Source of the DNA: Apoderus coryli
Taxonomy: Eukaryota > Arthropoda > Insecta > Coleoptera > Attelabidae
Assembly (NCBI GenBank): GCA_911728435.2
Contig: OU452199.1
Span: forward strand, 1,178,001-1,242,000
Direction: 5' to 3'
Length of the DNA stretch: 64,000 bases
Below, piece by piece: positions 48,101-56,539 of this stretch. Position numbers and translations under genes: made by a program. The notes under the pieces were generated by a model. The model ran no database searches. It was given only the letters and a program-made list of their open reading frames with translations, and had not been told where the DNA came from. How positions within the stretch are numbered: the first letter of the stretch is position 1; the number at the start of each line of letters is the position of its first letter.

Positions 48101-49529
48101 TAGAATTTCCCTGTAACTTCAGGTTTCCGTGGGTTGTCGATACGCAGGTGTAACATAACATTTTTACTCCATGCTTTTGCTTGCTCAAAGGGCTCACGTA
48201 CTCCGCTGAATGTTCTCCTGAAACTCCCAAGGGTTCCTAAAAGTCTGTTGTACTTACATTCTAGCGAATTATATTTCGGATAATGATGATACAAAATCGG
48301 CGTGGATCCAATACAATTCGAAACAGATTTAATATACCGAATTAAGTCTAAATGTGTTTTTGGTATGTGATACATATCGGGCATTAATACAATTGCACCA
48401 ACATTTATACTTTCCGCATGCATCGCCTAAAAATGTATCAAGATTAAACAAAATAAATACAAAGTAAGCACAACATACCAGTTCCACGACATGTTTGTAC
48501 GGTGCGCCACCCACTTGCACCATCACAAATATGTTGTTCTCCTTACAATAGTCATTCCAAATTTCTAATACTTTTTTCCTTTCATCGATCGTCAAGGACA
48601 TACCTTCACCTATTATATCGTTAACTACAACAGAACAAATATCAATTGAAAAAGAAGAAGTTTGACAACAATAACTTACCTAATATTGCTTTGATACCAC
48701 AGGCCTTCAAAAGTTTCGCATAAGGTCTAATTGCATCGAAATTAACTGGTTTTGACCTAAAGTACCACAAAACTATTTAATAAATCAAATTAACACCACT
48801 AAAATCGCTCACCAACTTACCTAATTTTTTGGAAAGGTGTGAAAACGGGACACAAAAGACCTCTGTATTTAAATAATTGCTAAAAAAACCGTATTAAGTA
48901 CCCACTTAAATGTTATGTAAATTATCAGGCATACCTTTCGCATAATTTTCTCTGACGGCGGATGTGTAACATTCTTCTGGTGCTTCATAGCCGACATATG
49001 CTTAAACAACTCCGATTTACCGCATTTATAATCCTTTTTACAAAACCTACAATAGAAATAACAATCCCCATGTACGCTAGCAGACAGCCAAGGCTTTACC
49101 GATGGTATTTCTTCCCATTCTTTCTTGTATTTCTGTAAATAAGCATAAGCAACTACTTATAATAACTTGAAACTTTTCCCAATGAATTAAGCAAACCTTT
49201 CTCGACTGTGCGGTATGATTCGTTCCATTAGATTTATGGTCCCTTTTCTTCTTTGGAGTTACACTAGCGCCTTTATCACTCTTTTTAATTCTTTTCGATA
49301 ATGGCTCGTCATCATCAAAAGAATCATCGGGATCATTCCAATTAAAATGATCCTCACTACCACTATCTGGTTTAAAATCAGAGAATAAGTCTTTAACAGT
49401 CTGTGCTGATTCAGATTTATCCTTTTCTGTCTCCTGAGAATTATCTTTTATTACGACAACTTCGATATCGTTGCCTTCACGTTTTAATGGCACATACTTT
49501 AATGGTTTATCATCGTCGGATTCATTCAT
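42163..49529 (-). CDS. Zinc finger / NPL-like pseudoenzyme fusion protein A (nine exons)
   Basis: Exons are 49,529-49,197, 49,132-48,935, 48,879-48,821, 48,756-48,680, 48,624-48,479, 48,426-48,258, 46,203-46,058, 45,991-45,820 and 42,305-42,163. They give 480 residues in one frame. Residues 1-111 are acidic and charged ([15 protein letters not shown], a [10 protein letters not shown] stretch, then basic KKKRDHKS, a possible nuclear signal). Residues 117-165 form a C2H2-type finger, C139-x2-C142-x13-H156-x5-H162, with the preceding W-L-S motif. From about 180 onward is an NPL fold ([28 protein letters not shown]). Active-site positions differ: GTTGE is DIIGE, the catalytic Tyr is His318, and the Schiff-base Lys is Ile348. 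Introns 6 and 8 contain retroelement debris, but no exon is damaged. A non-enzymatic role is inferred. Confidence 0.85.
42310..43556 (-). mobile_element. LINE reverse transcriptase, 5'-truncated, in intron 8 of fusion gene A
   Basis: Minus-strand frames give [15 protein letters not shown] (motif A), [19 protein letters not shown] (motif B) and LFADDLTIV (motif C). Then, after frameshifts, they give the post-catalytic region ([44 protein letters not shown]). The LINE starts next to the last exon of the gene and is cut at 43,556, where BEL/Pao sequence begins. Confidence 0.8.
43557..44850 (+). mobile_element. BEL/Pao integrase and 3' LTR in intron 8 of fusion gene A
   Basis: The integrase core reads [12 protein letters not shown] (first Asp), [14 protein letters not shown] (second Asp) and [15 protein letters not shown] (catalytic Glu), with one frameshift near 43,725. 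It is followed by [26 protein letters not shown] and the C-terminal domain to 44,461. A purine-rich tract (GGGCGGAAA) precedes TGTTTGGTTCC, a likely LTR start at 44,491; the LTR body runs to about 44,850. Protease, reverse transcriptase and the zinc-binding part are missing. This is an antisense insertion relative to the host gene. Confidence 0.8.
44871..45410 (-). mobile_element. LINE fragment, start of the reverse transcriptase domain
   Basis: The minus-strand frame includes [16 protein letters not shown], then [15 protein letters not shown] and [18 protein letters not shown], the segment up to the first RT block (NYRPI). It is truncated on both sides. It lies in the same intron as the previous two elements. 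Confidence 0.75.
45414..45815. other. GC-richer segment of unknown origin
   Basis: This part of intron 8 is distinctly richer in G and C than its surroundings (for example ACCCGGGCCTCGCCG near 45,630). One minus-strand frame is open, but no domain was recognised and no splice context supports an exon. It may be part of an unclassified transposon. Confidence 0.3.
46630..48061 (-). mobile_element. LINE ORF2 with interruptions, in intron 6 of fusion gene A
   Basis: The upstream part (about 48,055-47,850) reads [16 protein letters not shown] and [16 protein letters not shown], the start of RT. The main frame 47,669-46,896 gives [16 protein letters not shown] (motif A), [19 protein letters not shown] (motif B) and [10 protein letters not shown] (motif C). 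The tail continues with several stops to about 46,630 ([24 protein letters not shown]). Between 47,680 and 47,850 the reading is lost. Inactive. Confidence 0.75.
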
Positions 49530-50066
49530 TTTAAGACAAATTTGTCAATAATACATAAACCTACTTGTGATTAAAAAAATTTGTAAATAATAAATTTCCT
49601 TGATCTGTAAAATAATCACGCAAAAGTAAACATGTATATGATCTTTTGACAGCTGACAGCACACGATAACTTCACACGTCAATCTCATTTTGTAAAATTT
49701 TTTATCGTTCCTTTAGTTTTCATTACAAGTAGTTTTTAATATTACTCACTTCGTCTATAAAGGAACCTTCAGACATGTGATATCTGAAATAAAAGGCGCC
49801 TTGTCAAATTAGCCCAATAGACAAGTACTTTGAGGGACAACAACTGTTCTCAATTATATAGTTCGCTGAGGTAAATTCCGAAACAATACAGAGAGGCACT
49901 GCTGTGCTTTGTCAGTAAAGCGTGCCTCGTCAAGAAAAATAAGATTATTAGAAACAATATATTTTATTAATTTACAAAACACATTCAACATAACTGCAAA
50001 AGACTTAAACTAAAAAATTTATCAATATAAAGAATACATTTTGAAATGAAACGTTAAGTGAGAAAT
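49530..50066. other. Spacer between the two fusion genes
   Basis: About 540 bp. It presumably holds the promoter of fusion gene A and the 3' end of fusion gene B. No exon or RNA gene was seen. Confidence 0.4.
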
Positions 50067-52859
50067 TTAACTTAATCCTAACCCGTCTAACTTTTCTTTC
50101 ATTTTTGCAACATTTCCTTCCCAAAGTGTTTCTAATGGTTCACGTACCGCGGTCATTGGTATTTTCGAAATTATTGTCATTGCCGCTTTTAGACAAGGTA
50201 TCGTGTCACCTAAAATTATAGAAATGTAACAGGGACATTAGCAGGAGGCCAAAAATTTGAGAAGAAATATGAGGAGGCCAAAATTGGAAGAGGGAGAGAC
50301 AACGGACAAAATTAACCATCAAAATGGTTAAATAAAAAATGTTAACCATTTTGTTTACTTACCAAAACTATTTACTTGAGCCATACATTTCTCAATCAAT
50401 ATTTCTGAAGATCCTCGAGTTTTTAATTGTTTATTTACACTTTTACACGAATCATAAACTAATGCTGGTAACAAATTTAATAGATTACTCATAATACATG
50501 TAAAACCGGTTATTGTAGCACCTGTAAAATCCTAAAACCAAAAATTATTTTAATAACGACGGCAAACGCGCAGAACTTTATAACGAGAATGCGCGATTAA
50601 TAATTAGGTGCAAAATATATAAATTATCTTCGAGCCAGCTCAGTTAAACTGATGTAGTAATCACCTCTCACTGACATGTAATATTTGGCATTTCAATAAA
50701 TTAATTCCTTACTGAGAAACGCTGGCTTGTTGGTAATAAATAGCAGGAGCCCATATAATGGAAGAAGAATTCCTTACTGTCATTTTTGTCAACATTGTCA
50801 TGGCGTCAAACGTCAAATGTATAAAATAAACAAAACAAACCTGTGCAATAAATAAACAATTCTGATAGAACAATTTTGGGGTATTCTCTGTGGCCTGTAG
50901 AAATTCAGGTCCTAAACGTTCATTTTTCTTTGTGATGACTAAAATTAATACGAAGAATTTGTATCATGTACAAAAAGCGGGTTCAGCAGAATTACGTAAT
51001 GTTGGATCATTCTAAAAACCGCTTCCTGATCATGTTTGTTGTGAGGAACGCGACCACTGATAAAATAAAAACTGAGCTGGCTGTATGCTACTAGAGTAGC
51101 AAGAGGCCATAAAGTTAGTACCTTGTACATATAATATAAAATTATCACAGAATACAGTTTCAATCAACGTACAGTTAGTTAATGGTTGTTGTGATTTACC
51201 TCATCTGTGCCTAGAAATACAACAAATCTACTTGGATTAAACGTCATAACTGAATGTGCATTACGGAAGCATATTGAACTACATATTAAGCCAGCGAAGC
51301 TGTCTATTTCACCAGTAATATCAACTAAAAAGGCATCCATATCCACTGAAAAATGATATTATAAGCACTTAAGTATTTTCAAGATCAAGTTCTTACATTG
51401 TACTGGATGATATTTTGGCGCGTGATGGTACAATATCGGCGTGGATGCAATACGATTTGAAACCAACTTAATATACCGAATTAAGTCTAAATGTGTTTTT
51501 GGTATGTGATACATATCGGGCATTAATACAATTGCACCAACGTTTAAACTTTCCGCATGCCTCGCCTGGAACAATCCAATATTTATAACAAAAAAAATTA
51601 AGCAACATTTAATAGAATTGAAACTTACGAGTTCAACGACATGTTTATATGGAGCACCACCCACTTGTACCATTACAAAAATATCATTCTTTTTACAAAA
51701 TTTACACCAAATTTCTAACAGACGTTTCCTTTCGTTAACGGTCAACGCCATACCTTCACCAAGTATGTCATTAACTACAAATAAATGGGTCAAATACAAC
51801 GGTATAACAGAATATAGAGACCCAACCACTTACCTAATATTGCTTTAATTCCACAACCTTTTAAAAAACTGCCATATTGTTCGATAACCTCAAAATTAAC
51901 TGTTTTTGATCTATAGAAAAACAACAAGTAGGTATAATAACATGTCTCAAATTTATTGCAATGTTGTACTTGTAATTAATTTAGTTAGATACCTAAGTGA
52001 TTATCACTCTTGTTTTTTGTTTTATTTTCGTACTGTAATAATGGATTTTGTCCGTTAATAAATAAATATAATACCAAAAACAAACAACTATGTAAGTTAG
52101 TTCCATCTTACCTACCTAACATTTTCAAATGGTGTAAATACAGGGCATAGCAAACCTCTATATGGTATTGATGCCTAGAAAATAAACAGTATCAACATAA
52201 AAGTTTAAGAGCTTGTAATACTAGGTAACTGACCTTACTGATATTTTCAGATGGTGGACTCGTCATATTCTTGTTATGTGTAGTCGATTCCATATGGCGA
52301 ATAATCTCAACTTTACCGAATGCCATATCCATTTTACAACATCTACAATAGAAAAAAGAATGTCCATGTACGCTAGCTGACAACCATGGTTTCAGTTGCG
52401 GTATACCTTCCCATGCTTTATTATACGTCTATAAATATTACCATTAAATTGTGAATTGCGTTACATCGTATTTAGTGAATTGTAGATATTAACCTTTGCT
52501 GGGCGCATTTCTTTAAACAACGAACATTTGATCAGTTTCTCTTGAGACATAACAATTGATTTCGTTCGCTTCTTTAATGGTTCATAATTTTCATCAGAAG
52601 ATGCACCTGAATCAAGGCTGACTACGTTATTGTCACTATCAATTGGGATTGTGGAGTCTGAAAATAAGTCCTCAACTTTGACGGGTGGAATACTATCATT
52701 TTCATTCTCTTGCTTGCTAATAACCACATCAAAATCGTTAAATTCAAGCTCGTGTTCTAAGTCGATATAATTTATTAATGGTGCTTCGCTGTCGTTAACC
52801 TCACAGTGGTGTTCTAATTTGATATAATTTGATGATTCTATATCGTCTGCTTCGTTCAT
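50067..52859 (-). CDS. Zinc finger / NPL-like pseudoenzyme fusion protein B (nine exons)
   Basis: Exons are 52,859-52,494, 52,428-52,234, 52,174-52,116, 51,910-51,834, 51,774-51,629, 51,565-51,397, 51,345-51,200, 50,531-50,363 and 50,209-50,067. They join to 489 residues. Seven of nine exons match fusion gene A in length or within one codon, so the pair arose by tandem duplication. The N-terminus is acidic (residues 1-122), then a finger C150-x2-C153-x13-H167-x5-H173 follows SASVHGHSFFYC. The NPL-like part has DILGE in place of GTTGE, His328 in place of the catalytic Tyr, and Ile358 in place of the Schiff-base Lys. The upstream GTG-initiated extension is unlikely; ATG at 52,859 matches the start of gene A (MNEADD versus MNESDD). 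Introns are short except intron 7. Confidence 0.87.
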
Positions 52860-53029
52860 TTTTGCACGATACACTAGTATATTTTGTGTTTGTGTATTTA
52901 AATTTTTTATAAATGCTCAAAATCTAAAAGTATAAAAACCATTGATATTTGATATAGACTTAATTTTTCTTCAATGTGGTCTGTGGTCATAGAATGTTTT
53001 GGTTTTGATGGTAATATACTTTTACCACA

Positions 53030-54560
53030 GTATAATAAATAATACAGTATTCTGTCTTTCACCATTTCACGTTTGCAAGCCGTCCTGCGCATATCGTCGC
53101 GCATGCCGCCATTATGGGTTACAACGTCAAAATAATCGCATTGACGTAGATAGATACAGTTCACTACTGTGTTCAATATATAGTTCATTGTCGGCGTGTA
53201 CGAGATAAATAAATATTGTGTTTAAATCTAAATCTGTGTTTTGTGTTTTTGGTATAGTGTTCGTGAGAATTGAAAGGATTTTATTTTTATTAACGTGTCT
53301 TGGGATTCATACAATGAATAATCACGGAGGATATGTGTGTGTTGCAAAATGTTGTCCCAATAAGCGGTACACTTGCTCTAAACATTTTTTTCGCTTCCCC
53401 AAAGATCCTGTTAGGTGAGTAATAAGTAAAAATTAAGATAAATACTAGATAATTTTACGTTTATAACAACTATTTGTATAACCGTAAAATTTATATTACG
53501 AAATGACAGTATCTAATATGTTTTTAAACTAAATACAAGTGAAACATAAACACAAGTTGTCGCGTGGCTAGTTGTTATTTTATTGACAATATCATTATAA
53601 AGTTTCAAGAAGTCTTTGCCAAAATTTGCCTTTAAAGTTGCTGTGGTTGTAATTGGTGAATTAAACTACCCGTTTAACTCACTACAACGATATTCAAAGC
53701 ATTGTAAGTTGGTATGTTGTTTAAGCGAGTAGATTCCATAAGAGTAACACACAAATCTATTTTCTTTTCTACTGACTTTACTTTAATGAAAAATGTGACG
53801 ATTTAGGAACTATTTTAAAAATGTTTCCCTTCAAAGCAGCCTCACCAAAAGTAGCCTACCCCCTATTCTCAATATTTAACTGTATGTTAAAACACATATT
53901 TTACAATTGCTTATCATCGGAGGAGATACGTACGAACTTTTACTCATTTTCGTTGAAGATTACAGTGAATAAGGGCTATCACGTTTTATATTAATTAAAA
54001 AATATTAAATATTAAATAATGCGTTTACTATAACTTAACAAAATAAAAAAAAAATTGTTATATTAAAAAAAACAATAACCCATGGAGACTTCAGCTTTTC
54101 GAATTATCGACCATTACAGAAAAAAAAAATTAGATATATCAATTCAACAAACAAAATAAAAGTTAAATTTAGGTTAAGTTAGGAAGCACTGCTTCAACTT
54201 TTGTAAAAATGTCTTTTTTTCACTAATAAAATCTTTATTATTGTTGTGTTTATTATTATTATTATTAAAAATCACCCAATCATGTCAACATTTAACTGAT
54301 AACACCACTCAAGGTTGTTTTCAATCACTATGACACACCACAAATATTTCTGAAATTGACAGCGATATTATTATGTACTTAAATATTTTTACAAAAATAA
54401 AAATACAGTACTGTGGTTAGAAACCAAAAACTATAATTATTCTTAGTCAGGACCTGTTTTGTAACCCAAAATGGCGGCATCTTACGTCACACTTTTTTTC
54501 AAAGTGCGAACGTGGAGACGGAATGCTGTACTTATTAATGCTGTGCTTTTACTATATTAC
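53030..54560. repeat. Inverted repeat pair flanking a THAP exon
   Basis: The segment 53,030-53,125 (with GCCGCCATTATGGGTTACAA) has a diverged reverse-complement partner at about 54,465-54,560 (TTGTAACCCAAAATGGCGGC). Between them lies the THAP exon at 53,314. The pair could mark the ends of a P-like transposon or be two independent copies of a dispersed repeat. Confidence 0.45.
53314..53414 (+). CDS. First exon of a THAP-domain protein (rest not found)
   Basis: ATG at 53,314 opens MNNHGGYVCVAKCCPNK, then SKHFFRFPKDPVR, and the exon ends at a consensus donor (TTAG|GTGAGT). C-x3-C near the N-terminus followed by F-F-x-F-P-x-D-P-x-R is the beginning of a THAP zinc finger. The donor phase (33 codons plus 2 nt) suits splicing in the middle of the finger. 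No exon encoding the second half (W, C-x2-H, AVP) was found up to snapin, so the gene is probably decayed or continues as sequence I cannot recognise. Confidence 0.5.
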
Positions 54561-54625
54561 ATGGACTACCTCTCAGTTCAACTGATGTGAGTTTATTCTT
54601 TTGACACAAAGTAGACATACAGCTT

Positions 54626-54666
54626 ACAGAATAAGGAAGTTACGCTAACCAGCTTCCTTATTCTGT
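54626..54666. repeat. Perfect 14-bp hairpin
   Basis: ACAGAATAAGGAAG (54,626-54,639) and CTTCCTTATTCTGT (54,653-54,666) are exact complements separated by 13 bases. It lies about 280 bp upstream of the snapin start and may be a small MITE remnant. Confidence 0.6.
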
Positions 54667-54944
54667 GGTATCATGGACAGTAATCAGTAAGCTGTGTAGT
54701 TCTCAATTATTTTGTATTCCGAAATTTTTTTGTTCCGGTTAAGCGACACTTTGAATTGATCAATCCCATTTATTAAAAGGAAAGGGCAATACACTGAGAT
54801 GAGTAAACGTTTTTATCTGATGACAAATGACAAATGTTCATGTCAAAACAAAATATTTATTTATGTTTTTCAATTCTTTATCTCTCAACAAATTCATTTC
54901 AAAAACTATCAATAATTATTAATGAATATTCTATAAATTTATCT

Positions 54945-55424
54945 ATGGATCGTGATTCAGAGAGCACAGCGACTTCACTAGATGAAAACACAGAAAACTT
55001 TTGTGAGAACCCAACACGCGACACTTTGGCTGAAGGCTTGATGGGCCTTATTAAGCCTACAGTGGATCAACTAGATGAAAGAGTGAAAGCAACAAGGTAC
55101 AAATAATATTTTAAATAGTTTTACCTACTATTTAATTAAATTGTATTATTTCCATTCAGAATCTCACAACTGGAACTGAAACAGTGTTTAGATACTTTGT
55201 GTGAGGAATTACAACGTATTTCAGAAGCACAGAATAATCAACCCATCGACTTAGATGTATATGTGAAAAAGTTGATTAGTGCTAAACAACGCGTTACAGT
55301 TTTAACGAATATTTTACAAAACGTACAAGATAGGTTAAATAAAGTGCATATTTCCCTTGATAAAGAATTATCAAAGAGAAAAGTCTTATTGAATCACGCT
55401 ATCGATAATCTTTCAACTGAATAA
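54945..55424 (+). CDS. snapin: Snapin, BLOC-1 / BORC subunit (two exons, complete)
   Basis: Exons 54,945-55,096 and 55,160-55,424 join in frame to 138 residues. The segment TLAEGLMGLIKPTVDQLDE, followed by the LDLDVYVKKL-like ID-LDVYVKKLISAKQRV and NILQNVQDRLNKVH, is the conserved snapin coiled coil. Length agrees with animal snapin (about 136). Snapin is a subunit of BLOC-1 and BORC, which act in lysosome-related organelle biogenesis and lysosome positioning, and it binds SNAP-25. ATG 54,945 is chosen because the conserved region follows at a normal distance; the frame is open upstream with other starts. The stop codon is only 2 bp before the next gene. Confidence 0.9.
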
Positions 55425-55426
55425 TA

Positions 55427-56047
55427 ATGTTGAATACACCAAAATATAACTTAACTAATTTCTCAGAAGTATATGAACCCGCAGAAGACTCGTTTTTATT
55501 TCTAGATGCCTTAGAGCAAGAAATTGAAGTACTAAAGCAAATTCAACCTCGACTCGCACTCGAAGTTGGCTGTGGAAGTGGCATAGTAATCACTGCGTTG
55601 TCATTCGTTTTGGGTACGTCATGTGCGTATTTCGCTACGGATATCAACATCCAAGCATGCCATGCAACACAATCTACCGCAGAACTAAACAATGTCACCA
55701 TTCAACGAATCAATGCGAGTTTGTTCGACTGTTTCAACGCACCATTTGATGTGATTCTGTTTAATCCACCATATGTAGTGACAAGTGACAGTGAAATTAA
55801 TGGTTGTGGCTTGAATAGAGCTTGGGCAGGAGGTCACAATGGACGAGCTATAACCGATAAGTTTCTAGATAAGTTACCGTTAATGCTAAGTCGAAATGGT
55901 GTATGTTATGTGGTGTTGTTGAGAGAGAATAAAGTGGATGAGATAGTGGAGAAGATGGCGTTGAAAGGTATTAAAAGTGAAGTTGTAACTATGAGAAAGA
56001 TTCCAGGAGAGGTTTTGTATGTTTATAAGTTTTACCATGAACCATAA
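55427..56047 (+). CDS. N6AMT1: N6AMT1 / HemK2 eRF1 glutamine methyltransferase
   Basis: A single exon of 206 residues. LEVGCGSG (45-52) is the SAM-binding motif I, and NPPY (113-116) is the amide-methyltransferase motif IV. YEPAEDSFLFLDALE near the start is typical of HemK2. The human enzyme, with TRMT112, methylates the glutamine of the GGQ motif in release factor eRF1 and is also reported as the histone methyltransferase KMT9. Length fits the family (about 214). It starts 2 bp after the snapin stop, with no room for its own promoter, so it is probably translated from a dicistronic mRNA. An AATAAA lies at about 56,127. Confidence 0.93.
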   Translation: MLNTPKYNLTNFSEVYEPAEDSFLFLDALEQEIEVLKQIQPRLALEVGCGSGIVITALSFVLGTSCAYFATDINIQACHATQSTAELNNVTIQRINASLFDCFNAPFDVILFNPPYVVTSDSEINGCGLNRAWAGGHNGRAITDKFLDKLPLMLSRNGVCYVVLLRENKVDEIVEKMALKGIKSEVVTMRKIPGEVLYVYKFYHEP

Positions 56048-56192
56048 CCTCAAAATTTGCTTGATTTTATTGTTAATATTTAAGATTTTGTTATACTTTA
56101 AAATTGAAATACTTATATTATTTAGAATAAATCCGGTTTATTTTAAAATGTTTTTGTTTATTACAGTGTTTGTATGTACTGTTATGCATATA

Positions 56193-56539
56193 TTAACGTT
56201 TGGAGCTTCCTCTTGAACTTGCGTATGTGGGGTTATTTGGGTTTAGTTGATTCGACCTGTTGTCGACTGCTGATTGACCAATTCGGTCTGTCATACCACT
56301 GTTTCCTCCTATAAATTAACAACAAAAATAATATGGTTATATGCAGACAGACTATAAATTTCGAGACCATAATGCGATACGACTTGTTAAAACTTAGTTT
56401 TTGCACTCTTTTAGATTTTTGTTAATACATTATTTAACTTACCTGAGCTACTCTCTTTCCACGAGCTTGGCCTTCCACTTTCCCCTCGACTTTGCCAATA
56501 TTTGTCATTATTAGGATTCATTTGATTCTGTCTGTCCAT
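56193..56539 (-). CDS. Small NPNN/SRG-motif protein 1 (two exons)
   Basis: Exons 56,539-56,443 and 56,308-56,193 give 70 residues. Exon 1 reads MDRQNQMNPNNDKYWQSRG and then RPSSWKESSS; exon 2 reads GMTDRIGQSAVDN, then RSNQLNPNNPTY and SSRG, then SSKR. The motif NQ-x-NPNN-x-x-Y-x-x-SRG therefore occurs twice, once per exon. Both splice sites are consensus (GTAAGT donor). The protein is hydrophilic, without signal peptide or membrane span. It is convergent with N6AMT1, whose stop lies 145 bp away. Family not identified. Confidence 0.65.

Noticed and set aside
52907..53188. Minus-strand frame upstream of fusion gene B
   Set aside because: Part of it falls in the inverted repeat at 53,030-53,125, and a 5' extension of the gene is not needed because the ATG at 52,859 matches the start of paralogue A.
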